From Candidatus Fermentithermobacillaceae bacterium (GTDB lineage: Bacteria; Bacillota; Sulfobacillia; Fermentithermobacillales; Fermentithermobacillaceae), in NCBI GenBank assembly GCA_018052475.1, contig JAGPNG010000002.1:62001-126000 (forward strand): a stretch of 64,000 nt of DNA, given 5' to 3'. The notes beneath the pieces are model-generated. The model made no database searches. It was not told where the DNA came from and was given only the letters and a program-made list of their open reading frames with translations. Numbering within the stretch: position 1 is the stretch's first letter; every line of letters begins with the position of its first letter. The position numbers and the translations under genes are program-made. Below, piece by piece: positions 7,482 through 16,776 of this stretch.

Positions 7482-9482
7482 ATGAGCGGAAAAGACCGAA
7501 CCGAATTTCAAGAAGACTTACAGGTTTTCTTAGCTGAAGTCGATGAGATTTTGGCTGACACTGAAGAGAACCTGGTTGAGTTAGAAAAAGCCCCAGACAT
7601 CGGCATCATCCAAGAAGTCTTCAGGGCAATGCACACGATCAAGGGCGGGGCTGCTACGCTTGGTTTCCAAGATGCCGTTGAAGTGACCCATACGATGGAG
7701 AGCATCATGGAAAAGGTCCGTTCGGGAGAGCAAGAACTCACCTCAGATATGGTGGATGTATTGTTTGTGGTGCTTGACTGGTTAAAGGCATGGAAGGTTT
7801 CGCTAGAAGAAGAGACTGAGTGTCCATCCCGCGAGGAGGTCATGAATCTTATTAAGCGGTTTGCTTCTCCTACCGATGCCGGACGCCAAAGACCGCATCA
7901 GGAAGATTTGGAGGTTTTACCAGATGCAGACAGGGCTCTGGCCGAGAAACTTGATGGATATCTTTCGGACGGTGCGTCATTGTATGAGGTGAAAGTGGAT
8001 TTTAACCCCGAAGCCGATCTTTTGTCCGTACGGTGTTTCCAAGTGTATACCCTGGTATCCGAGTTGGTAGATATCATTGCTTCGAATCCGTCAATCGAAG
8101 ACATAGAGTCCGATCGCGTGGGAAACACTGTGGTTCTTTACGTTCCGGGGAAAGACGGTGCGGAATTGGCGCGAGTAACTGCTCAGTCGGTACAGGATGT
8201 GACGGAGGTAACCGTAGCACCTTACAGACCTAAGGCCAAAAAACCCTCTGAGCGCAAAGCTAACGGTGCGCAGGAAACTGTCTCGGCAGACAAAGCGCCT
8301 AAACGATCCTCACTGGGACGCACTGTCAGGGTTGATGTGGACCTTCTTGATTTTCTCATGAATATGGTAGGCGAACTCGTAATTGATAGGACCCGCCTTA
8401 CTCAGCTGGCCTCAAGGCTGTTGGTGGATAAAAGCACCTCGGTGATTGGCAATGAGTTGGCCGCACTTGCTTCTCATCTGCAGCGGACTTCACAAGAACT
8501 GCAAGAAGGAATAATGAGGGCTAGGCTCCTGCCCCTTAAGAATATATTCACAAAGTTTCCTAGGATGACACGAGATTTGGCAAGTCGGTGCGGAAAGCAG
8601 ATCGATCTACGAATTCAAGGCGAAGACACAGAACTGGATCGCACTGTCCTTGAAGCCATCGATGATCCTCTCATCCATATATTGAGAAATGCAGTTGATC
8701 ATGGCATTGAGAATCCGGAGGAAAGAAGGGCCCGTGGGAAACCGGAGTACGGCACTATTACGTTGTCTGCCTGGCATGAGGAGAATCAGGTTGTTATACA
8801 GGTAAAAGACGATGGCGCCGGGATGGAACCTGAGAAGCTAAAGCGATCTGCTGTCAATAAAGGGCTTATAACCCCGGAGGATTCAGCAAAGATGTCTGAT
8901 AAGGATGCGCTTGAACTTATCTTCATGCCCGGCTTTTCTACGGCAGAAGTTGCTACTCAAGTGTCCGGAAGGGGCGTCGGCATGGATGTTGTGCGGACTA
9001 ACCTTGAACGGATAAATGGCAACATCGAAGTAAGGAGCCGGGTAGGTTTGGGGACTTCTTTTACATTGAGGTTACCGTTGACCTTAGCCATAATGAGGGC
9101 TCTTCTGGTCGAGTGTTCGGAACTTATATATGCTGTACCTACGTCTTCCGTAGAAGAAGCCATTGCTCTGAGAAGGGAAGAAGTAAAGACCATACAAGGC
9201 AAACCGGCTTTGGTTGTGCGGGGTAGGATTTTTCCACTTGTCTCCCTCGAAGGAGCCTTGAATGGGGATTCATGGACTCTGAAAGACAGTCTACAATATG
9301 CGGTTCTTACCAGGAGTAACGATGAGCCTCTCGCTTTTGGAGTAGATGACCTAGTAGGAGAAGAAGAGATTGTACTCAAGGATATGGGTAGGATGTTGTC
9401 TAGGTTGAAGGGTATCACAGGCGCTACCATCCTTCCCGATGGTGATCCGGCACTGATTCTGGATGTTAATCGTCTGCTTTGA
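7482..9482 (+). CDS. cheA: chemotaxis histidine kinase CheA
   Basis: 666 residues. The domains in order are: HPt P1 with AMHTIKGGAATLGF and phospho-His51; a P2 CheY/CheB-docking domain at about 155-250; a charged linker; the dimerisation domain P3 at about 283-345; an HATPase P4 with N box HILRNAVDHGIE, G1 DDGAGME and G2 GRGVGMDVV; and the CheW-like P5 regulatory domain from about 530. All phosphotransfer and ATP motifs are intact, so it should autophosphorylate and pass phosphate to CheY (10683) and CheB (11048) in this operon. Length is normal. Confidence 0.97.
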   Translation: MSGKDRTEFQEDLQVFLAEVDEILADTEENLVELEKAPDIGIIQEVFRAMHTIKGGAATLGFQDAVEVTHTMESIMEKVRSGEQELTSDMVDVLFVVLDWLKAWKVSLEEETECPSREEVMNLIKRFASPTDAGRQRPHQEDLEVLPDADRALAEKLDGYLSDGASLYEVKVDFNPEADLLSVRCFQVYTLVSELVDIIASNPSIEDIESDRVGNTVVLYVPGKDGAELARVTAQSVQDVTEVTVAPYRPKAKKPSERKANGAQETVSADKAPKRSSLGRTVRVDVDLLDFLMNMVGELVIDRTRLTQLASRLLVDKSTSVIGNELAALASHLQRTSQELQEGIMRARLLPLKNIFTKFPRMTRDLASRCGKQIDLRIQGEDTELDRTVLEAIDDPLIHILRNAVDHGIENPEERRARGKPEYGTITLSAWHEENQVVIQVKDDGAGMEPEKLKRSAVNKGLITPEDSAKMSDKDALELIFMPGFSTAEVATQVSGRGVGMDVVRTNLERINGNIEVRSRVGLGTSFTLRLPLTLAIMRALLVECSELIYAVPTSSVEEAIALRREEVKTIQGKPALVVRGRIFPLVSLEGALNGDSWTLKDSLQYAVLTRSNDEPLAFGVDDLVGEEEIVLKDMGRMLSRLKGITGATILPDGDPALILDVNRLL

Positions 9483-9516
9483 GGAGTTTTGCTCATCTGC
9501 ATAAGGAGGAGCATGG

Positions 9517-10077
9517 ATGAATACATTGTTTTTCCGGGAGTGTACCAGGCTTGGTGTAGAGAAGGCAAGATCGACCCTTGTTGCGCTTACAGGGATGCCT
9601 TGTAGGGCAGACTTCGGGAACGTTAAATGCACTGAAGTCGACCATGTACCGATGCTATCCGGGTATCTCGATGACATCGTGCTGAGCTCTTGGGTTTCCT
9701 TTACAGGCGAAATGGACGGTCAAATCATAATACTGTTCAGGCCCGACTCGGCTCATGATGTGGTTTCTTCAATGGTCCCGCACTTCATAGAGGAAACGGA
9801 TTCGGAAAACCAGCAAGAACTGGAGGAGTCCATTGTATCCGAAATTGCAAACATGATAGGGGGCTCTCTTTTGAGCGCTATTGCGGATACGGCGCAAATG
9901 ACTCTCAAGCCGTCTCCACCTATGTTGATTAGGGAAATGGCCGGTGCGATCCTCGAAACAGCGTTAGCGACAAGCTATCTTTACTCCGGTGAGGTCTTTG
10001 CATCCGATGTGAAGTTCTCCCTTGCCGGGAGCGAGGCTCTTTTTGAGATAGTTTTGTTGTCCAGTAGGGAAAAGTAG
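9517..10077 (+). CDS. cheC: CheC-family CheY-phosphate phosphatase
   Basis: 186 residues, ATG 9517 with AAGGAGGAG upstream (an ATG four bases earlier is out of frame). The helix ESIVSEIANMIGG at about 109-121 carries the E-x2-N phosphatase signature of CheC/CheX/FliY. The expected second site near residue 155 (GAILETALAT) has lost the Asn, so probably only one active site works. In Bacillus and Thermotoga, CheC dephosphorylates CheY-P and binds CheD, which is encoded next here. That neighbour supports the call. Confidence 0.85.
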   Translation: MNTLFFRECTRLGVEKARSTLVALTGMPCRADFGNVKCTEVDHVPMLSGYLDDIVLSSWVSFTGEMDGQIIILFRPDSAHDVVSSMVPHFIEETDSENQQELEESIVSEIANMIGGSLLSAIADTAQMTLKPSPPMLIREMAGAILETALATSYLYSGEVFASDVKFSLAGSEALFEIVLLSSREK

Positions 10078-10110
10078 AACAGACGGCAGCACTTAGGACG
10101 GAGGATCCAA

Positions 10111-10677
10111 ATGGAGACGGACGGTTTGCGGGTCATCCCGGTGAAAATCGCAGAAATCAAAGTATCAAATAGCCAGGACGAGATCCTTGTTGCGTACTCG
10201 CTAGGTTCTTGCATAGGAGTTTGCTTGTGGGATCCGGTTTGTTGCGCCGGAGGAATGGCCCACGTATTCCTACCGCGCCCCAGGCAATATAGCTATGTAG
10301 CTGCTTCGGGTAACTCAGAGGTCATTCCTGCTTTCTTTCACCCACAGGAACCAAATGAACAACCTGGTAAATACGGGACTACGGCTGTCTCGAATCTGGC
10401 TCATTCGTTGGTGAGAATAGGCTGCAAGCGGGAAAGACTTATGGCAGCGATTGCAGGTGGAGCCAATGTTATCCCAGGCTTATCCTCTCCTTTTGGCGAA
10501 GTGGGAGTGATGAATCTAAAGGCAGTAGAGCAAGCGTTGGCGGATGAACGGATTGAAGTAGTCGGACGAGATACGGGCGGTAACTATGGAAGGTCGATGT
10601 ATCTATATGTTTCAAAAGGGGTTGTGAGAGTTACTTCCACAACAGGACCCGAAAAAGAATTCCGATTCAAGGAGTGA
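10111..10677 (+). CDS. cheD: chemoreceptor glutamine deamidase CheD
   Basis: 188 residues. The catalytic dyad is visible: SLGSCIGV with nucleophile Cys34, and GGMAHVFLP with His51; the later KYGTTAVSNL and AIAGGANV segments are also family hallmarks. CheD deamidates receptor Gln residues and is controlled by CheC in Bacillus-type adaptation. It lies immediately after cheC, and its stop codon falls inside the leader of cheY. The receptors it would modify are not in this window. Confidence 0.95.
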   Translation: METDGLRVIPVKIAEIKVSNSQDEILVAYSLGSCIGVCLWDPVCCAGGMAHVFLPRPRQYSYVAASGNSEVIPAFFHPQEPNEQPGKYGTTAVSNLAHSLVRIGCKRERLMAAIAGGANVIPGLSSPFGEVGVMNLKAVEQALADERIEVVGRDTGGNYGRSMYLYVSKGVVRVTSTTGPEKEFRFKE

Positions 10678-10682
10678 AAGGT

Positions 10683-11042
10683 ATGGCAAAAATCTTGGTT
10701 GTAGATGATGCGATGTTTATGAGAAACAAGACTTCAAGACTGCTTGCGGAGAACGGTTATGAAGTGGTAGAGGCGAGTAACGGCGAAGAGGCAGTAAAAC
10801 GCTACTTGCAGGAAAACCCTGACCTTGTACTTATGGATATTACCATGCCGGTACTAGATGGAATTGAGTCTCTCAAACAGATGAAGGAGCATGATCCTCA
10901 CGCGAAGGTAGTAATGGTGACGGCACTCGGACAAAAGAGCATGGTGTTAGAAGCCATAAAAGCGGGGGCACGAGATTTCATCGTAAAGCCCTTCCAGTCT
11001 GACAAATTGTTGGAAGCAGTAAGGAAACAATGCGAGGCGTAA
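10683..11042 (+). CDS. cheY: chemotaxis response regulator CheY
   Basis: A stand-alone receiver domain of 119 residues. ATG 10683 has AAGGAG nine bases upstream, at the end of cheD; the GTG at 10674 is less likely. Acidic pocket residues D8 and D9, phospho-acceptor D52 (LVLMDITMP), the switch Thr in VTALG, and Lys in FIVKPF are all present. Phosphorylated CheY binds the flagellar switch. Encoded between cheD and cheB, it is the likely phosphate acceptor of CheA. Confidence 0.95.
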   Translation: MAKILVVDDAMFMRNKTSRLLAENGYEVVEASNGEEAVKRYLQENPDLVLMDITMPVLDGIESLKQMKEHDPHAKVVMVTALGQKSMVLEAIKAGARDFIVKPFQSDKLLEAVRKQCEA

Positions 11043-11047
11043 GCTAA

Positions 11048-12142
11048 TTGCATATGACCGACGAGAAGATAAGGGTCTTAATAGCAGACGATTCCTTGTT
11101 TATGCGGCGGATGCTCAGGCAGATGCTCTCTGGCGATTCCCGGATTGAAGTAATAGACGAAGCGGCAGACGGCGTCGAAGCGGTTGCCAAGTGCATCTCG
11201 CTTAGTCCGGACGTGCTGGTCTTGGATGTAGAAATGCCCAAACTTGACGGGATCTCTGTTCTCAAAAACATAATGAACAATCGTCCTCTGCCGGTGGTAA
11301 TGTTTTCGTCATTGACGCAGCGCGGTTCTCAGGTAACGTTGGAGGCTCTTTCTATGGGGGCAGTAGATTTCGTTCCCAAACCTGCTTCCAGAGATAGCGT
11401 TACTTCGGTGGCCTCTGAGCTTTGTCAGAAGGTCATCCAAGCTTCTAAGGCCAGACTCAGGATCGGGGAGCCGTTGCGTCGCCACGAGAAAGAAAGAGCC
11501 AAGAGGAGGAAATCTTCTGCAGGCGAGGAGACTTTGGACTCTTTGGTCGTGATAGGTTCTTCTACCGGCGGACCGCAGGCTTTGGAGCAAATCGTATCTC
11601 ATCTTTTGCCCGATCTATCTTGCGGAATTGTCATCTGTCAGCACATGCCCAAAGGCTTCACGACTTCATTTGCTCAAAGGCTCGACAGCCTGTCTTCTTT
11701 GACTGTAAGAGAGTCTGAGCAAGAGGATGTGCTTGAGCCGGGGGTAGCGTTAGTAGCGAGGGGAGGATACCATCTTCGCCTCGACTCGTCAATTACAGAT
11801 GGACGACAGTCCTTCCATGTATATCTGGATGAAGGTACGCCTGTCCATGGAGTAAGGCCGTCTGTGGACATAACTCTTTTTGATGCTGTTTCTTTATTCG
11901 GATCCAATCTTATGGTAGTGATACTTACAGGCATGGGTTTTGATGGCGCCAAAGGAGCATGGGCCGCAAAACAAAAAGGGGCAACCGTTATCTGTCAAGA
12001 TCAAGAGACGTCTGTCGTATGGGGCATGCCCAAAGCTTGTTACGAAACCGGAGCTACCGATGTACTGGTTCCTATTACCGGCATCGCAAGTATGATCAAT
12101 GAATTCGGTGGACACCAATCGAAACGGAGTCTTGGGCGATGA
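11048..12142 (+). CDS. cheB: protein-glutamate methylesterase CheB
   Basis: 364 residues from TTG 11048 (GAGGCG about 10 bases upstream); ATG 11054 is an alternative. The N-terminal receiver has DD near 14-15 and phospho-Asp60 (VLVLDVEMP). After a basic linker (RRHEKERAKRRK) comes the methylesterase domain with the catalytic triad regions SSTGGPQAL (Ser), CQHMPKGFT (His) and GMGFDGAKG (Asp). It demethylates chemoreceptors and is activated by CheA. Its last four bases overlap the cheR start (ATGA), indicating translational coupling. Confidence 0.96.
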   Translation: MHMTDEKIRVLIADDSLFMRRMLRQMLSGDSRIEVIDEAADGVEAVAKCISLSPDVLVLDVEMPKLDGISVLKNIMNNRPLPVVMFSSLTQRGSQVTLEALSMGAVDFVPKPASRDSVTSVASELCQKVIQASKARLRIGEPLRRHEKERAKRRKSSAGEETLDSLVVIGSSTGGPQALEQIVSHLLPDLSCGIVICQHMPKGFTTSFAQRLDSLSSLTVRESEQEDVLEPGVALVARGGYHLRLDSSITDGRQSFHVYLDEGTPVHGVRPSVDITLFDAVSLFGSNLMVVILTGMGFDGAKGAWAAKQKGATVICQDQETSVVWGMPKACYETGATDVLVPITGIASMINEFGGHQSKRSLGR

Positions 12143-12963
12143 TAAGAAACGAAGGTATGTCAGAGAATGATGTTAACTTCTACGGCACTGAGTATGCCTA
12201 TTTCTGTAAGAAGGTAACGGATCTTTCAGGGATAAAACTACATAACTACAAAAGCCAGCAGATGCATCGCAGGCTAGTAAATTACATGAAAAGGAATGAG
12301 ATACCGGACTTCCTCACATTTGCCAAGCGTCTGGAGAAAGATGAGCGTGAGTTGGCAAAGTTGCTTGACTACCTGACTATAAACGTTTCCGAATTCTTCC
12401 GGAATTGCGAGCACTGGGATGTGCTATGCGATGAATTCATCCCGGAACTGATTCGCGCGAACTCACCTGCAAAGACCATACAGGCGTGGAGCGCAGGTTC
12501 TTCGGGAGGACAAGAGGCCTATTCGCTTGCGATGGCGTTTCTGGAAGCAGGTTGCCACAAAATATCAATACTTGGCACAGACATAGATGAAGGTAGCTTG
12601 AACAAAGCCAAAGAAGGGCGGTATTTGGCGGATGAAGTGAAAGGTGTTCCCGAAACCCTCATCTCTAAGTATTTCGATGTTGACGGCGATTCATACATAG
12701 TCAATAACAAACTAAAGAGATTTGTAAGGTTCGAAAAACACAATTTGTTGGGGACAGATTATCCCAAGAATATGGAACTCGTTTTATGTAGAAACGTTCT
12801 CATATATTTCACAGATCAAGGCAAGAACCATGTCATCTCGAACCTGGCGCGTTCAATCGTACCGGGCGGCATCTTGTTCATAGGTGCGACTGAAGCTCTG
12901 TTTAACGCTAGAGACTATGGTTTTTTGCAGGTTCGTCCGTTTTTCTATAGACGTTGTTCCTAA
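12139..12963 (+). CDS. cheR: chemoreceptor methyltransferase CheR
   Basis: 274 residues. The N-terminal helical domain ends in LDYLTINVSEFFRN at about 75-88, the CheR signature. The SAM-binding domain follows with AWSAGSSGGQEAYSLAM (motif I), LGTDIDEG and VLCRNVLIYF. It methylates receptor Glu residues using SAM and opposes CheB. ATG 12139 overlaps cheB by four bases; ATG 12154 is a possible alternative. This is the last gene of the tightly packed run; cheX follows after about 50 bases. Confidence 0.96.
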   Translation: MIRNEGMSENDVNFYGTEYAYFCKKVTDLSGIKLHNYKSQQMHRRLVNYMKRNEIPDFLTFAKRLEKDERELAKLLDYLTINVSEFFRNCEHWDVLCDEFIPELIRANSPAKTIQAWSAGSSGGQEAYSLAMAFLEAGCHKISILGTDIDEGSLNKAKEGRYLADEVKGVPETLISKYFDVDGDSYIVNNKLKRFVRFEKHNLLGTDYPKNMELVLCRNVLIYFTDQGKNHVISNLARSIVPGGILFIGATEALFNARDYGFLQVRPFFYRRCS

Positions 12964-12984
12964 GGGCAAGTGTATACATATAAT
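12954..12984 (+). promoter_or_regulatory. possible promoter for cheX
   Basis: A perfect TATAAT at 12979-12984 lies 32 bases before cheX. The best upstream hexamer is TTGTTC at 12954-12959, with a long 19-base spacer. cheX may therefore be expressed separately from the che operon. Confidence 0.35.
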
Positions 12985-13016
12985 TAGAACTGGATGCATA
13001 TTAGGAGGATTATCTA

Positions 13017-13490
13017 ATGTTAAAAGCGAGCTTGGTTAACCCGTTTTTGGAGTCTGCTTACAGTTTTCTTACCCAAGAGTTGGGCGCAGAGGTGAGCCGC
13101 GGACAACTGCGTCTCGAAGAATCAAGAGCTACGTCTGGAGAGGTCAACGTAGCCATAGGTGTGACGGGAGAGGCAGAGGGTATCGTCTTGTACTGCATGT
13201 CGGAGCGTACCGCAAAAGCCATTGCGGGGGCTCTGATCGGCGATGCCGTACCGGTATTTGATAATCTTGCTGAGTCGGCAATTGCTGAGATGGGGAACAT
13301 AATAACTGGACAAGCGGCTGTAGGGCTAGAAGAACACGGCTACACCTGCAAACTATCCCCCCCTACCATAATTTCAGGCAAGGGAGTAGTGATTTCCACG
13401 CTGGATATACAGAGGCTAATCATACCTTTGGATCTTTCTTTGGGACATCTTGACATCTGCGTTGCCCTCAGATACCTTGTGACGAGGTAG
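13017..13490 (+). CDS. cheX: CheX-family CheY-phosphate phosphatase
   Basis: 157 residues, ATG 13017 behind TTAGGAGGAT. ESAIAEMGNIITGQA at about 87-101 contains the single E-x2-N phosphatase motif of CheX. The opening LVNPFLESAYSFLTQELGAEV is also typical. It would remove phosphate from CheY. Together with cheC this gives the organism two phosphatases of the same superfamily in one locus. Confidence 0.88.
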   Translation: MLKASLVNPFLESAYSFLTQELGAEVSRGQLRLEESRATSGEVNVAIGVTGEAEGIVLYCMSERTAKAIAGALIGDAVPVFDNLAESAIAEMGNIITGQAAVGLEEHGYTCKLSPPTIISGKGVVISTLDIQRLIIPLDLSLGHLDICVALRYLVTR

Positions 13491-13623
13491 TTTTGGTATG
13501 CGATACGGAAACCAGTCATGGATTCTTCTCGTCATAGTACTATCAAAGATTGCCCAGACCATAGTAAGATTAAGTGACTAAGGGCGGGCAATCAATTGAA
13601 GCTACGCAGATTGGGAGAGAAGA

Positions 13624-14877
13624 ATGCAAGAACATGGCAGAACCAGGCAAAGTACTAGGGCTTCGGCAAAGCGAGAAAAGTCACGGGTAAGGTGGCGTGC
13701 TGTTTTCGGTACTCTCGTGGGGATCTTGCTTCTCACGGGAGTATGTGTCTTCTACGGTTATGGTGACGGATCACTTAAGGAGTTCTTCCGTCCAACACAT
13801 TCGTCCCCCGGTATTTCCAACCAAGAGCCAAATGGTGAACAATCCCCTGAGACCGAGCCTATTGAGACGGCAGACGCGATGGAAAAAGCTCTTCAAGCCA
13901 GAGGCGTTTATGTTACGATGGACGTTTTTGGCACGCCGTCCCAGTTCAAAAGGGTGATAACCTTTGTGAGAGAAAATCCGGGACTGAACTGTTTTGTAGT
14001 GGACGTAAAAGATAACAATGGCAGGATCCCTTGTACTCCGACAGGAGATTTCAACATTCCCGCTAGGATTGGAGGCTACGAGCATTTCTCCGCGTTAGTT
14101 GATGTTCTTGCCGAAGAAGAGTACTACATGATCGCTCGTGTAGTGGCTTTTCAAGATCCCTATCTGGCAAACCTCAAGCCTGAACAAGCCATAAGGAATG
14201 CAGACGGTAGTTTATGGAGAGATAGGGATGGAAGGTTGTGGCTTAACCCCTACGACGAGAGAAACTGGGAGTTTATCAGGGATATAGCCCTTTGGGCGTG
14301 CGAAATGGGCTTTGATGAGGTACAACTTGACTACGTGAGATTTCCTGACAGTGCCAGAGGACTAGAGCAAACCAGCGTCCTTATGCCCGGTTCCGAAAAA
14401 TTCGGGTCCAGAGGCGATGCTATTGCCGCGTTCCTTGAATACATGGATGATGCCTTGGAGGGGAAAGGCTTTCTGAGCGCGGATGTCTTCGGATTTGTGA
14501 CTATTGCGCAGGACGATATGGGCATCGGGCAAAAACTAGAGCAGCTTGCGTCTTTGGTTGATTTCATATCGCCCATGGTTTACCCTTCTCACTACTACAA
14601 TGCGGGTATTTATGGATTCGAGGTTCCCGAAGCTCACCCCTCAGAGGTGGTATATAAGGCTATGGAAGAGGCTATCCAAAGGACCGATGGCTTAAAAGCC
14701 AGAATACGTCCATGGCTGCAGGATTTTTCCATGAGGATCAAGTACGGTCCAAAAGAGGTACAGGCGCAGATTGATTCGGTTTACGAGCATGGCATAGAGA
14801 CCTTCATGCTATGGAACCCAGCTAATGTCTACACAGACGGCGTAACATATCTAAACGGTGAATCCATAGAACCCTAA
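13624..14877 (+). CDS. membrane-anchored putative glycoside hydrolase (DUF4015-type)
   Basis: 417 residues, ATG 13624 with GGGAGAGAAG upstream. A basic N-terminus precedes one membrane segment (about 27-47), then a low-complexity Pro/Ser/Glu linker (about 58-85). The catalytic-type barrel begins RGVYVTMDVFG and includes NCFVVDVKDNNGRIP, a substrate-proximal EVQLDYVRFPD motif and FISPMVYPSHY. This matches the DUF4015 'putative glycosyl hydrolase' family, found outside the membrane in Firmicutes. Substrate is unproven, likely a wall or capsule glycan. It is followed by a strong terminator shared with guaB. Confidence 0.82.
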   Translation: MQEHGRTRQSTRASAKREKSRVRWRAVFGTLVGILLLTGVCVFYGYGDGSLKEFFRPTHSSPGISNQEPNGEQSPETEPIETADAMEKALQARGVYVTMDVFGTPSQFKRVITFVRENPGLNCFVVDVKDNNGRIPCTPTGDFNIPARIGGYEHFSALVDVLAEEEYYMIARVVAFQDPYLANLKPEQAIRNADGSLWRDRDGRLWLNPYDERNWEFIRDIALWACEMGFDEVQLDYVRFPDSARGLEQTSVLMPGSEKFGSRGDAIAAFLEYMDDALEGKGFLSADVFGFVTIAQDDMGIGQKLEQLASLVDFISPMVYPSHYYNAGIYGFEVPEAHPSEVVYKAMEEAIQRTDGLKARIRPWLQDFSMRIKYGPKEVQAQIDSVYEHGIETFMLWNPANVYTDGVTYLNGESIEP

Positions 14878-14895
14878 GTATAGAAGGACTCATTA

Positions 14896-14932
14896 AAACA
14901 ACCCGGAAGTGTGCGCTTCCGGGTTGTTTCTT
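14896..14932. terminator. bidirectional intrinsic terminator between the DUF4015 gene and guaB
   Basis: A 14-bp perfect stem (14896-14909 with 14916-14929) has a 6-base loop. It carries T-rich flanks for the plus strand and, through its leading AAA, for the minus strand. It lies between two convergent genes. Confidence 0.88.
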
Positions 14933-14956
14933 TGTCGGATGTATCCAAAAGTTGCC

Positions 14957-16453
<1,497 letters not shown>

Positions 16454-16460
16454 TTACAAG

Positions 16461-16489
16461 AGTGTAACACTCGAGTAGTCGCATTACAA
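16461..16489 (-). promoter_or_regulatory. sigma-A promoter for guaB
   Basis: On the minus strand TTGTAA (16489-16484) and TACACT (16466-16461) are exactly 17 bases apart and end 38 bases before the guaB ATG. Confidence 0.6.
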
Positions 16490-16776
16490 GGTACACTGAG
16501 TATCTATGAGGGAATCTTGCGGGCAGCGTCCGGGGATGGTGAATGGATCGCCAATTTACTGTATAGTAAAGCTGTAGAGATTCAAACTCTTTTCAGCACT
16601 ACATGCTCGTCTTTGATGAGATTGGCGCAACGAAAAGAGGAATATTGCTAAACTAAGCGAAATTACTCATACCGATAGCATATCAACTCAACTTCGTATC
16701 TGACACGTAGCTTTATATTAGTTCATCGAAAATGCTCTCAAGTTAACATTTCGGACTAGGAAAGGAGGTTGCGCCC
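16490..16776. other. intergenic region between guaB and the MutL-like gene
   Basis: No convincing gene, tRNA or known riboswitch pattern is visible in these ~290 bases. It is AT-richer than the flanks and must hold the promoter for the downstream trio, but no hexamer pair is good enough to call. A strong AAAGGAGG site ends the region. Confidence 0.5.

Noticed and set aside
8957-9568. 203-codon minus-strand frame inside cheA
   Set aside because: Shadow of the cheA frame with low-complexity Ser/Arg composition and no ribosome binding site.
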